6,820 bases of DNA, from positions 1 through 6,820 of the forward strand of contig JALVFC010000538.1 of the NCBI GenBank assembly GCA_027030285.1, given 5' to 3'. A program made the translations under genes and the position numbers. This document shows positions 1 to 6,334 of the stretch, piece after piece. The notes under the pieces were generated by a model. That model had not been told where the DNA came from and ran no database searches. It saw nothing but the letters and a program-made list of their open reading frames with translations. Source of the stretch: Thiotrichaceae bacterium (lineage in GTDB: Bacteria; Pseudomonadota; Gammaproteobacteria; Thiotrichales; Thiotrichaceae). Every line of letters begins with the position of its first letter. The stretch's first letter is position 1.

Positions 1-1090
1 CCAGTGTTTGTTGCAGCATATTGGTTTTTAAATACATGCTTTGAGGGGTGTCAGGTGGGAGTATTTCTTTGCTGTTCAGGGCAAGGCACTGTTTTGTTAC
101 TGCGGCTGTGTTATTGAGTTCAACGGCTCCCTGTGGGTAAATATTGCTCAATGTTTCACCCACTCCTCCATGATTATAGGCTATTACTGGTTTGCCGAGA
201 CTGATAGCTTCGACAACGGTTCTGCCAAAAGACTCTGGCTTGCTGGAAAGTGAAAGAATGACATCCGAGATGGCGTAGATTTCTTTCATGTCAGCGCGAT
301 AACCTGTGAAGGTGATGCTCTCTTGTAGTCCGGTATCTGCTACCCGTTGCTTGAGGTCTTGCGCATACTTTGTCCGTTTGGGGTCTTCTCCACCGATGAT
401 TAAGCCATGTACATTGGGTATGCTTGATTTAAGTGTTTGCAAGATGGTGATGAAATCATGGTGTCCTTTCAGGCGGGTTAGGCGTCCTGGCAGGGTGATT
501 AGCCATTTGTCGCGGGTTTGCGGGAAGCTGCTATACCATTGTTGTTTCCATTGTTCATCAGGTTGGTAGCCAAATGGAAATTCCTGTGGGTCGATGCCGC
601 GGTGTATCACGGTAATGTTGCTTTCGGCTACATCAGGGTAATGTTTTTTGATGTAGTCTTTTACAGTGTTGGAGACGGCGATAACGGGTTCACCTGCTGC
701 CATAATCTTGCTGTAGCGGCTGACGGAGTTAAGTCCATGCATGGTGGTGATAAATCGTGGGCGCTTTGATGCAGGCATTTTTTTCCATGCAAGATAGGCA
801 ACCCAGGCTGGCATCCTTGAGCGGGCATGAATAATGTCAATGTTGTTTTTTGTGAGCCAGGTTCTGAGTTTGGAGGCTTGTAGAAAGGTTAGTGGTGATT
901 TTCTCCCCAGGTCCCAATGAATGTGCTGGCTGCCTTCCTGCTCCAGCTTTTTTACCAGTTGTCCTCCTGCGGAAATAACGATGGATCTGTGTCCGGCTTC
1001 TACGATGGCTCTGGCGATTTCGAGTGTGCCTTTTTCTACGCCACCACTATTAAGGGCGGGCAGCAATTGGACGATTGTGAGAGGTTTCAT
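1..1090 (-). CDS. GT4-family glycosyltransferase (group 1), C-terminus cut off by the window edge
   Basis: Probably transfers a sugar from a nucleotide-sugar donor onto a lipopolysaccharide core or other surface glycan at the cytoplasmic face of the inner membrane; donor and acceptor cannot be read from the sequence. The frame is open for 363 codons to base 1 with no stop, and since the family usually runs to about 370-390 residues, only a short tail should be missing. The fold looks like GT-B: an N-terminal glycine-rich loop (GGVEKG, residues 16-21), an HG motif at 118-119, the phosphate-binding PGRLTRLKG stretch (201-209, with R203 and K208), and the GT4 signature E-x7-E (E286 and E294, in PESFGRTVVEAISLGKPV). 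The ATG at 1090 overlaps the TGA of the ELM1-family gene as ATGA, and no strong Shine-Dalgarno precedes it, so translational coupling is likely. The family call is firm; the specific role is inferred from context. Confidence 0.9.
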   Translation of the reverse strand, partial: MKPLTIVQLLPALNSGGVEKGTLEIARAIVEAGHRSIVISAGGQLVKKLEQEGSQHIHWDLGRKSPLTFLQASKLRTWLTKNNIDIIHARSRMPAWVAYLAWKKMPASKRPRFITTMHGLNSVSRYSKIMAAGEPVIAVSNTVKDYIKKHYPDVAESNITVIHRGIDPQEFPFGYQPDEQWKQQWYSSFPQTRDKWLITLPGRLTRLKGHHDFITILQTLKSSIPNVHGLIIGGEDPKRTKYAQDLKQRVADTGLQESITFTGYRADMKEIYAISDVILSLSSKPESFGRTVVEAISLGKPVIAYNHGGVGETLSNIYPQGAVELNNTAAVTKQCLALNSKEILPPDTPQSMYLKTNMLQQTL

Positions 1091-2007
1091 TGCAGATCCA
1101 GCCTTTGTAGTAAAAGTCTGGCACAGCGTCTGGCTTCATTGAGTGGTGGTAATGAAGTGGCTGAGAGGCTGGCGGGGTGTTGCAGGCTGCTTACTCTGCC
1201 TTCTTTTAGGAGCTGCTGCATTTCTTCTGTGACACGGTTTTGTTTGTTGTGCGTCAGTGTGATAAGTCCGACTTTTGCGCCTGATGTGATGGCTTCATAG
1301 ACCATGGATACACTATCTTCTGTGACCCAGATTTGCTCGCTGCGTTGCATGTTTTGTGGAAGCCAGTCTTTGTTTGTCTGTTCTGGGGTCACGATGTTAG
1401 TGCTGTTCAGCTGTGTGTTTGCCAGGGTGAGAAAATCTTCGGGTGTGCGGCGAGAGGTGGCTATTTGCCATTTGCAGTGCGGGTTGTTTTTTACTAGCTG
1501 CTGAATTTGCTGGACGACTGAGTGACTGTGCCAGTCAAAGTGCCGGGATGTCCCTCCTAACAAGATCAGTCCCGTATCTGCCTGTTGTTGTTTTCCAGGT
1601 ATGATGCGGTTTATTGGACCTGTGGTCTGTATGACATTCCTTGTCTGGTTGATTTTGTCGTGTCGTGGAATCAGGCATAGGTCAAACCATGAAAGTGGCA
1701 GGCTGGGTTTCATTAGCACTACGGCTGGTTTTTTCAGGCTGCGTTTTAATGCCAGCAGTTGCAGATGGGTTCGGTGTCCGGCAGAAATCAGTAGGTCTGG
1801 CGGTGAATCAGAGGAGGTGTTAGCGGTGTTTTTGCCTGTGAGCAGGTTACTTAAGCCCTGTATATGTCGATCAACTGTTATCCATTTTATGTCGATGTGA
1901 CGATATTCAGAGAGGGCACTTAGCAGACCTTCAAGCTGATTGCGATGTCCGGGTTTGTTGTCAGTCAGTGCCCATATTTTAATAGTGCTGGATTGCGTGG
2001 CGCTCAT
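1087..2007 (-). CDS. ELM1-family protein (mitochondrial fission ELM1-like), likely envelope glycan biosynthesis
   Basis: A 306-residue protein of the Mito_fiss_Elm1 family, named after a plant mitochondrial fission factor. Bacterial members are widespread, often lie beside lipopolysaccharide glycosyltransferases, and are thought to be GT-B-like; their biochemistry is largely unsettled. Visible signatures are the N-terminal DNKPGHRNQLEGL (16-28), a glycine-rich LILLGGTSRHFDW in mid-protein (147-159), SRRTPED (185-191), and VTEDSVSMVYEAITSGAKVG (228-247), which matches the family's C-terminal nucleotide-binding-like signature. There is no signal peptide or membrane segment, so it should be cytoplasmic. 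An AGGGA Shine-Dalgarno lies 8 nt before the ATG. The stop overlaps the start of the downstream GT4 gene, which suggests the two products are made together and act on the same glycan. Length and motifs look intact. Confidence 0.88.
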   Translation of the reverse strand: MSATQSSTIKIWALTDNKPGHRNQLEGLLSALSEYRHIDIKWITVDRHIQGLSNLLTGKNTANTSSDSPPDLLISAGHRTHLQLLALKRSLKKPAVVLMKPSLPLSWFDLCLIPRHDKINQTRNVIQTTGPINRIIPGKQQQADTGLILLGGTSRHFDWHSHSVVQQIQQLVKNNPHCKWQIATSRRTPEDFLTLANTQLNSTNIVTPEQTNKDWLPQNMQRSEQIWVTEDSVSMVYEAITSGAKVGLITLTHNKQNRVTEEMQQLLKEGRVSSLQHPASLSATSLPPLNEARRCARLLLQRLDLQ

Positions 2008-2015
2008 AAGCCGCG

Positions 2016-2020
2016 TCCCT
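2016..2020 (-). promoter_or_regulatory. Ribosome binding site of the ELM1-family gene
   Basis: Read on the minus strand this is AGGGA, 8 nt upstream of the ATG at 2007. It supports that start. It lies in the 77-bp gap after the FimV-like gene, where I see no rho-independent terminator: there is only a 4-bp CCCG/CGGG stem with no T-run. The upstream gene may therefore read through. Confidence 0.55.
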
Positions 2021-2084
2021 GTGGCTGATCTTAATCTTTTTGGTCTGCTGTGTCCCCGGATTGCATTCGGGCTACTTTCTATTG

Positions 2085-3482
2085 TTATGTCAGTGCTTCA
2101 GTATCATCCTTGCCTGCAATTAGTCTCCAGAGTAGTGCCAGTACGAACAATAAGCCCGCCAGTGTTAGCATTAGCCAGAATTTTGGGGAAACGCTTTTTA
2201 GTGACTGGGATACTGCCGATGTGCTGTTATTCATGCCTGCTTTGTCGGCAAAATTAACGATATTAGCGCTATCTACGGATTTTCCACCAGGAGGAGATGG
2301 GTCTGATGGGTTGCTATTGCTCACTGCCGTCGCTGCCTGGTTTTCATCTTCCTGTTCGCTTTGCTGCTCTTTTTCCTTGTCGGCTTTTTCCATTGCGTTG
2401 AGACGGGCGTACATCTTTTTATTCACTTCAGCCTGTTCTTTGATAACTGCTGTGGCGTGATCCAGTGACTTTTGCAGCTCGGCGATATGGTTGTCTTTCA
2501 TTTTCTCCAGTTCTTCGAGTTCCTTGATGCGGCTGCGTAATTGACTGATATCGGCGTTTAAAGCTGCAATCGTGTCGGTAAACTTCTGGTTGCTCTGTTT
2601 TCTTTCTTGCTCGGATACGTCAGCATTGGCTGTTTGTTCACGCAATAGCTGGTTTTGTACTTTGATGGCTTCTAGCTGCTCACGGGTGGCTGCTAATTCC
2701 TCTTTGGTATTTTTAAACAGTTCTGGGTCAATGCTTTGTTCCTGGAGCTGTTTGTTTTTTTCAGCCAGTGTTTTGACCAGTTGCTGGGATTTGGCTAGTT
2801 CCTGGGTCACGGATGCTAGTGCTTTTAGTGTTTTTTTGTGATCTTCTGGAACTTCTGGGGTTGCATTGGCTTTTTTCTCAAGTGCAACTTTTTCCTCTTC
2901 AAGCGTTTTAATACGCGCCTGAGCCTGTTTGAGTTCTTTGCTAATTGTTGCCAGCTTTTCTGACTCTTCTGATGACTGGCTGGCAGCACTTTTCAGCTCT
3001 TCATTTTCTTTTTTGAGGCTGGTAATGGTTTGCTGTGCCTGTTGCAGTTTTTCGCTTTGTTCGCGCAGACCTTTGAGGGTTTCTTTGGATTGTGCCAGCT
3101 CTTCTTTAACTCTGGCAAGTTCATTGCGTAATGTTTCCAGGTCTTTGTTGCTGTCATCGCCCTCTTCAATGGTAACCTGAACTTCTTTTCCGGAAAGAAG
3201 TTGCTCAACCATTTTTTTGCTTGTGGGTAGATTAAGCAATGCTCCCTTTTTTAACAGGTTTATATTGCCTTTTTCAAAAGCATCGGGGTTGAGGCGATGA
3301 ATGGCGCGCATCATATGCAGCCGGGAGATACCTTTTGGGCGCGTTTTGTAGGCAATACCCCATAAGGTCTGACCTGCTTTTACAGGACCATATTTTGTTA
3401 CCTGGTTGTTTGTTGGCTCGGCGTTGACTGCACCGAGAAAAAGTACGCTTGCGGTGATAATTAGAATGAGAAACTGTTTCAT
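2085..3482 (-). CDS. FimV/HubP-type N-terminal domain protein with periplasmic coiled coil and C-terminal membrane anchor
   Basis: A 465-residue envelope protein. Residues 1-21 are a signal peptide (hydrophobic FLILIITASVLFLGA, likely cleavage after AVNA). Residues 31-87 closely match the FimV N-terminal LysM-like core: YGPVKAGQTLWGIA, then RLNPDAFEKGNINLLKKGA and NLPT. That domain is thought to bind peptidoglycan. Residues 112-375 are charged Q/E/K/L-rich coiled coil, broken near P209/P212 and P253. A Ser/Asn/Pro/Gly-rich linker (380-430) leads to one membrane helix (about 434-454) and a tail of about 11 residues, RLIAGKDDTEALT from the helix end. The expected topology is N-out, C-in. True FimV/HubP polar organisers are much longer and carry a cytoplasmic acidic region with a C-terminal TPR motif; both are absent, and the 77-bp gap downstream leaves no room for them. 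I therefore give no symbol. Role unknown; cell-pole or wall tethering is a guess. The ATG at 3482 lacks a clear Shine-Dalgarno but is fixed by the signal peptide. Confidence 0.88.
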   Translation of the reverse strand: MKQFLILIITASVLFLGAVNAEPTNNQVTKYGPVKAGQTLWGIAYKTRPKGISRLHMMRAIHRLNPDAFEKGNINLLKKGALLNLPTSKKMVEQLLSGKEVQVTIEEGDDSNKDLETLRNELARVKEELAQSKETLKGLREQSEKLQQAQQTITSLKKENEELKSAASQSSEESEKLATISKELKQAQARIKTLEEEKVALEKKANATPEVPEDHKKTLKALASVTQELAKSQQLVKTLAEKNKQLQEQSIDPELFKNTKEELAATREQLEAIKVQNQLLREQTANADVSEQERKQSNQKFTDTIAALNADISQLRSRIKELEELEKMKDNHIAELQKSLDHATAVIKEQAEVNKKMYARLNAMEKADKEKEQQSEQEDENQAATAVSNSNPSDPSPPGGKSVDSANIVNFADKAGMNNSTSAVSQSLKSVSPKFWLMLTLAGLLFVLALLWRLIAGKDDTEALT

Positions 3483-3526
3483 AAGATTGGATTTGTTTAG
3501 TTTAAGCCTGTGATTATTAGAGACAC

Positions 3527-3560
3527 TTGGCTGATTTGCTTATTGGCAGCTGTTGGCTGA
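3527..3560. repeat. Short direct repeat TTGGCTGA
   Basis: TTGGCTGA occurs at 3527-3534 and again at 3553-3560, with a partial copy TTGGCAG at 3543-3549 between them. All three are in the leader of the FimV-like gene, downstream of the candidate promoter. The copies are short and the spacings (16 and 10 bp) irregular, so the significance is uncertain. Confidence 0.25.
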
Positions 3561-3561
3561 C

Positions 3562-3668
3562 GCTAACTCCTTTTATTTTTGTTGCTAAGCCCTTTAGCAG
3601 ATTACCAGACAAAGTGTAATGCTATTGTTATAAAGCGAGTATAGCATAGCGTTAGCCTATTTTGCTAA
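3562..3668. repeat. Cluster of GCTAA/TTAGC pentamers
   Basis: GCTAA occurs at 3562-3566, 3584-3588 and 3664-3668, and its reverse complement TTAGC at 3594-3598 and 3652-3656. Two pairs can fold into small hairpins: 3583-3599 (TGCTAA/TTAGCA, 6-bp stem, 5-nt loop) and 3652-3668 (TTAGC/GCTAA, 7-nt loop). The candidate promoter lies between the two hairpins. Neither is followed by a T-run, so they are not classical terminators. Operator, RNA structure or chance are all possible. Confidence 0.35.
3638..3646 (-). promoter_or_regulatory. Candidate extended -10 promoter for the FimV-like gene cluster
   Basis: Read on the minus strand this is TGCTATACT, an extended -10 element (TGn followed by TATACT, which matches TATAAT at 5 of 6 positions). 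Transcription would begin near 3631. The -35 region is poor: the best match is TTAGCA at a 19-bp spacing, and extended -10 promoters tolerate this. A second AT-rich hexamer, TATAAC (3627-3632 read on the minus strand), is a weaker alternative. It would drive the FimV-like gene and possibly the ELM1 and GT4 genes. Confidence 0.4.
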
Positions 3669-3670
3669 AA

Positions 3671-4726
3671 CTATACGTCAGCTTTGGTTAGTTTGTTTAG
3701 TGCCCATTGAATATGCTCTTTTACTAACTCGGTGGAATGAGGAAGTTTTGTTTGCAGGCGGTGGATGGTGGTTGCACTGTATGGTGCATTGCCAAGTGCA
3801 ACTGCCAGATTCCTCTGCCAGCGTTCATAGCCAATCCTGCGAATGGGCGAGCCTTGCATTTTTTCCAGAAATTCACTTTCAGTCCAGCTAAAGAGTTCAG
3901 TGAGAGTGGCGCTGTCCAGTTGGTGTCTGACATTGAAGTCAGGGTGTTCGGAAGTTTTCGCAAAGCGATTCCAAGGGCAAATTAACTGGCAGTCATCACA
4001 GCCATAGATGCGGTTGCCTATCAGTGGACGCAGTGTTTCGGGTATCGCGCCCTTGTGTTCTATGGTGAGGTAAGAGATGCATAAGCGGGCATCCAGTAAA
4101 TACGGTGCAATAATTGCCCGGGTGGGGCAGATGTCGATGCAGGCGGTGCATTCGCCACAGTGGTTGTTGCGTGGTGTGGCAGGTGTTAACGGCAGGTCTG
4201 TATAAATTTCTCCGAGGAAAAACCAGGAACCGGCGTTACGGCTTAATACATTGGTGTGTTTGCCGATCCATCCGAGACCTGCTTTAGCTGCGATTGGTTT
4301 TTCGAGAACGGGAGCGCTGTCTACAAAGACTCGATAGCCGAAATCCCCGATTTCATCGGCGATGGTTTGTGCCAGTTTTTGCAGGCGTTTGCGCATGATC
4401 TTGTGATAGTCACGTCCTAGTGCATAGCGTGAGATATAGGCAAGTTCCGGATGGTTGAGTACCATGAGAGGATCTGCATGTCTGGCTGGCAGGTAATCCA
4501 TGCGCACACTGATAATGCTGATTGTGCCGGGAACCAGTTCTTCCGGGTGGCTGCGTTTGCTGCCATGGCGCTGCATCCAGTCCATGTCTCCGTGATAACC
4601 GTTGTCCAGCCATCTCAATAATTCGTGTTCAGCTGTTGACAGGTCGATATCGCTAATGCCTACATCCTGAAAGCCTAGCTCTTTCGCCCATATTGTGATT
4701 TTGTTGCTAAGCTTGTTGATATCCAT
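3671..4726 (-). CDS. queG: Epoxyqueuosine reductase QueG
   Basis: Catalyses the last step of queuosine synthesis, reducing epoxyqueuosine to queuosine at the wobble base of tRNAs for Asp, Asn, His and Tyr, using cobalamin and two [4Fe-4S] clusters. It is cytoplasmic. The 351 residues match the usual family length. Visible features are the cobalamin-domain segment VDSAPVLEKPIAAKAGLGWI (135-154), whose D136 corresponds to the known catalytic aspartate, followed by the ferredoxin-like CGECTACIDICP (190-201), C216, and YGCDDCQLICPWN (241-253). All eight cluster cysteines (190, 193, 196, 200, 216, 243, 246, 250) are present. The C-terminal region (about 280-345) has the expected helical HEAT-like tail. 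The ATG at 4726 gives the normal N-terminus (MDINKLSNKITIWAKELGF). It lacks a Shine-Dalgarno, and no better in-frame start exists before a stop at 4775-4777. The start lies 17 bp from nnr, which is divergently transcribed. Confidence 0.97.
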   Translation of the reverse strand: MDINKLSNKITIWAKELGFQDVGISDIDLSTAEHELLRWLDNGYHGDMDWMQRHGSKRSHPEELVPGTISIISVRMDYLPARHADPLMVLNHPELAYISRYALGRDYHKIMRKRLQKLAQTIADEIGDFGYRVFVDSAPVLEKPIAAKAGLGWIGKHTNVLSRNAGSWFFLGEIYTDLPLTPATPRNNHCGECTACIDICPTRAIIAPYLLDARLCISYLTIEHKGAIPETLRPLIGNRIYGCDDCQLICPWNRFAKTSEHPDFNVRHQLDSATLTELFSWTESEFLEKMQGSPIRRIGYERWQRNLAVALGNAPYSATTIHRLQTKLPHSTELVKEHIQWALNKLTKADV

Positions 4727-4728
4727 AT

Positions 4729-4734
4729 GAAGAG
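4729..4734 (+). promoter_or_regulatory. Ribosome binding site that decides the GTG start of nnr
   Basis: GAAGAG sits 9 nt upstream of the GTG at 4744. The frame is closed by TGA at 4717-4719, and no ATG, GTG or TTG lies in frame between that stop and 4744, so this start is the only reasonable one. The site lies within the 17-bp spacer between queG and nnr, immediately beside the queG start codon. Confidence 0.55.
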
Positions 4735-4743
4735 TATTTAATT

Positions 4744-6237
4744 GTGTGTAGCGAATTTCCTGTAGATATTTATTCTACCGAACAGGTGCGTGAGCTTGAT
4801 CGCCTTGCTATTGAGGAACATGGTATCGGTGGTTATGACTTGATGCAACGAGCTGGGCATGCCTGTTTTCAATCTTTGCTGGAAGCCTGGCCACAAACTC
4901 GGCGTATACGGGTTTATTGCGGAGCTGGTAATAATGGGGGTGATGGCTATGTGATTGCACGTCTGGCTGTTGAGGCGGGTCTGGCAGTTGAAGTGATTCC
5001 AGTGGGTGATGCGCAGGCTGTAAAAGGTGATGCCAGGCAAGCTCGTGAAGACTGGTTGCCTTATGATACGGGGCAAGTACAGGATCAGGTGGACGTAATC
5101 GTTGACGCTATCTTTGGAACAGGGCTGTCACGCCCGCCCGCTGGCAAGTGGTTGCAGTGTATTGAAGAGATAAATCAGGCAAATGCTGCGGTTTTGTCAG
5201 TGGATATTCCCTCCGGGCTGGACTCAGATACCGGAATGCCCAAAGGTGAAAACGCCGCAGTGGTTTTTGCTGACAGGACGCTGACATTTATTGGCATGAA
5301 GCAAGGTTTGCTGACTGGCAAGGCGGGTGATTATAGCGGTGTATTGCTGTTTGATAGTTTAGGGTTGCCTGATTCGCTTTATCGAAGGGTGATGCCTGTT
5401 GCTGAGCGTTTGCATGAATCACTGCTGTTAGCATATTTGCCGTCTCGTTTACCATCTGCGCACAAGGGTAATCATGGTCATGCCTTGCTGATTGGTGGTG
5501 CGCCAGGCATGCAGGGTGCGATACATATGGCAGCAGAGGCATGTGCACGTACTGGCGCAGGTTTGACTACAATGGTTAGTCACGATGGCGGGACTTGCAG
5601 GCCTGAAATCATGACTTGTGCAAGTAGTGATCATGCAAGGCTGTCTCATGTATTTGAACGTGCGAATGTGATTGCTATTGGCCCGGGGCTTGGGCTGGAA
5701 CAGCAAGCCAAGACATTGCTCGCCCAAAGTTTGCAGCAACACAAGCGTATGGTGGTAGATGCAGATGGCTTGTGGTTATTGTCAGATTCCGGGAAATACC
5801 GGGGTAACTGGGTTTTGACCCCGCATCCTGGTGAGGCTGCCTGCTTGCTTAGGACGAGTACACAACAGATTCAGCAGGACAGGTTTGCAGCAGTGCGTGA
5901 TATTCAGCGAAAGTATGGCGGGGTCTGTGTGTTAAAAGGCTTTGGCAGTTTGATTTACGATGGTGAAAGCATGTCGGTATGTACGGCTGGTAATCCGGGA
6001 ATGGGCACCGGCGGTATGGGGGATGTGTTGACGGGTGTTATTGCTGGTTTATTGGCGCAGGGCTTAAAGCCGTATGATGCAGCTCGGCTGGGGACTTATA
6101 TTCATGCGCGCGCGGCGGATCTGGCAGCTGCCAGTTTTGGTGAGAGGGGCTTGCTGGCGACGGACTTGTATCCTTATATCAGAATGTTGGTAAATCCTGG
6201 CAAGGAGTTTTCAGGACGTGCGGTTTTAGCTACGTAA
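4744..6237 (+). CDS. nnr: Bifunctional NAD(P)H-hydrate epimerase / ADP-dependent NAD(P)H-hydrate dehydratase
   Basis: Repairs damaged NADH and NADPH hydrates. The N-terminal YjeF_N domain (about 8-215) interconverts the R and S epimers; the C-terminal ribokinase-like domain (about 225-485) dehydrates the S form using ADP. Epimerase motifs seen are CGAGNNGGDGYVIARL (59-74), VDAIFGTGL (120-128), the aspartate-containing VDIPSGLDSDTG (153-164) and TFIGMKQGLLTGKAGD (181-196). Dehydratase motifs are HKGNHGHALLIGG (240-252), IGPGLG (312-317), TPHPGEAACLL (359-369), VLKG (396-399) and GNPGMGTGGMGDVLTG (416-431), with the catalytic-type D427. At 497 residues it is slightly shorter than the E. coli protein, partly through a tighter loop near residues 280-286. 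It starts with GTG. The nnr/queG divergence is conserved in gammaproteobacteria, but the usual partner tsaE does not follow; a convergent gene does. Confidence 0.96.
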   Translation: MCSEFPVDIYSTEQVRELDRLAIEEHGIGGYDLMQRAGHACFQSLLEAWPQTRRIRVYCGAGNNGGDGYVIARLAVEAGLAVEVIPVGDAQAVKGDARQAREDWLPYDTGQVQDQVDVIVDAIFGTGLSRPPAGKWLQCIEEINQANAAVLSVDIPSGLDSDTGMPKGENAAVVFADRTLTFIGMKQGLLTGKAGDYSGVLLFDSLGLPDSLYRRVMPVAERLHESLLLAYLPSRLPSAHKGNHGHALLIGGAPGMQGAIHMAAEACARTGAGLTTMVSHDGGTCRPEIMTCASSDHARLSHVFERANVIAIGPGLGLEQQAKTLLAQSLQQHKRMVVDADGLWLLSDSGKYRGNWVLTPHPGEAACLLRTSTQQIQQDRFAAVRDIQRKYGGVCVLKGFGSLIYDGESMSVCTAGNPGMGTGGMGDVLTGVIAGLLAQGLKPYDAARLGTYIHARAADLAAASFGERGLLATDLYPYIRMLVNPGKEFSGRAVLAT

Positions 6238-6334
6238 AAGCAGCTATATCAAAAAATTAGGGTAACGCATGCGCGACTGAAGTAGCACGTCCTGCTTATT
6301 TATCTATTTATCACGTTAGCCATTGATAGCAAAT
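6238..6334. other. Convergent intergenic region between nnr and the hydrolase-like gene
   Basis: This 97-bp AT-rich gap lies between two converging genes, where a bidirectional terminator would be expected. I find no strong hairpin with a T-run. There are only weak or widely spaced inverted repeats: AAGCAG/CTGCTT (6238-6243 and 6292-6297), GGGTAAC/GTTACCC (6260-6266 and 6341-6347, the second inside the minus-strand gene), and the 8-bp palindrome CGCATGCG at 6266-6273. Termination may be Rho-dependent. Confidence 0.5.

Larger units (their letters stand above)
3483..3670. other. Intergenic leader between queG and the FimV-like gene
   Basis: This 188-bp gap follows the end of queG and precedes the FimV-like gene, both on the minus strand. 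It is AT-rich and holds the candidate promoter at 3638-3646, giving an untranslated leader of about 150 nt if used. It also holds several short repeats, described separately. Neither strand has a convincing ORF: an AGGAG on the minus strand near 3570 is not followed by a usable start codon. No terminator with a T-run is visible after queG. Confidence 0.6.

Noticed and set aside
917..1300. Plus-strand ORF of 127 codons across the GT4/ELM1 junction
   Set aside because: It is antisense to two well-supported genes, is Cys/Ser-rich with no recognisable motif, and has no good ribosome binding site.
2008..2084. CCCG/CGGG hairpin between the FimV-like and ELM1-family genes as a terminator
   Set aside because: The stem is only 4 bp with a 9-nt loop, and no T-run follows on the minus strand.
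2050..2460. Plus-strand ORF of 136 codons opposite the end of the FimV-like gene
   Set aside because: The opposite strand encodes a clear linker, membrane helix and coiled coil; the Ser/Cys/Leu-rich translation is a typical shadow of such coding sequence.
2359..3150. Coiled-coil gene as a tandem-repeat or low-complexity array
   Set aside because: The E/K/Q/L-rich codons look repetitive, but I see no repeated DNA unit; the pattern is heptad composition, not duplication.
4738..5076. Minus-strand ORF of 112 codons within nnr, next to queG
   Set aside because: It lies antisense to strongly conserved Nnr epimerase motifs and shows no domain features.
6238..6297. AAGCAG/CTGCTT inverted repeat as a terminator for nnr
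   Set aside because: The arms are only 6 bp with a loop of 48 bp, and no clean T-run follows.
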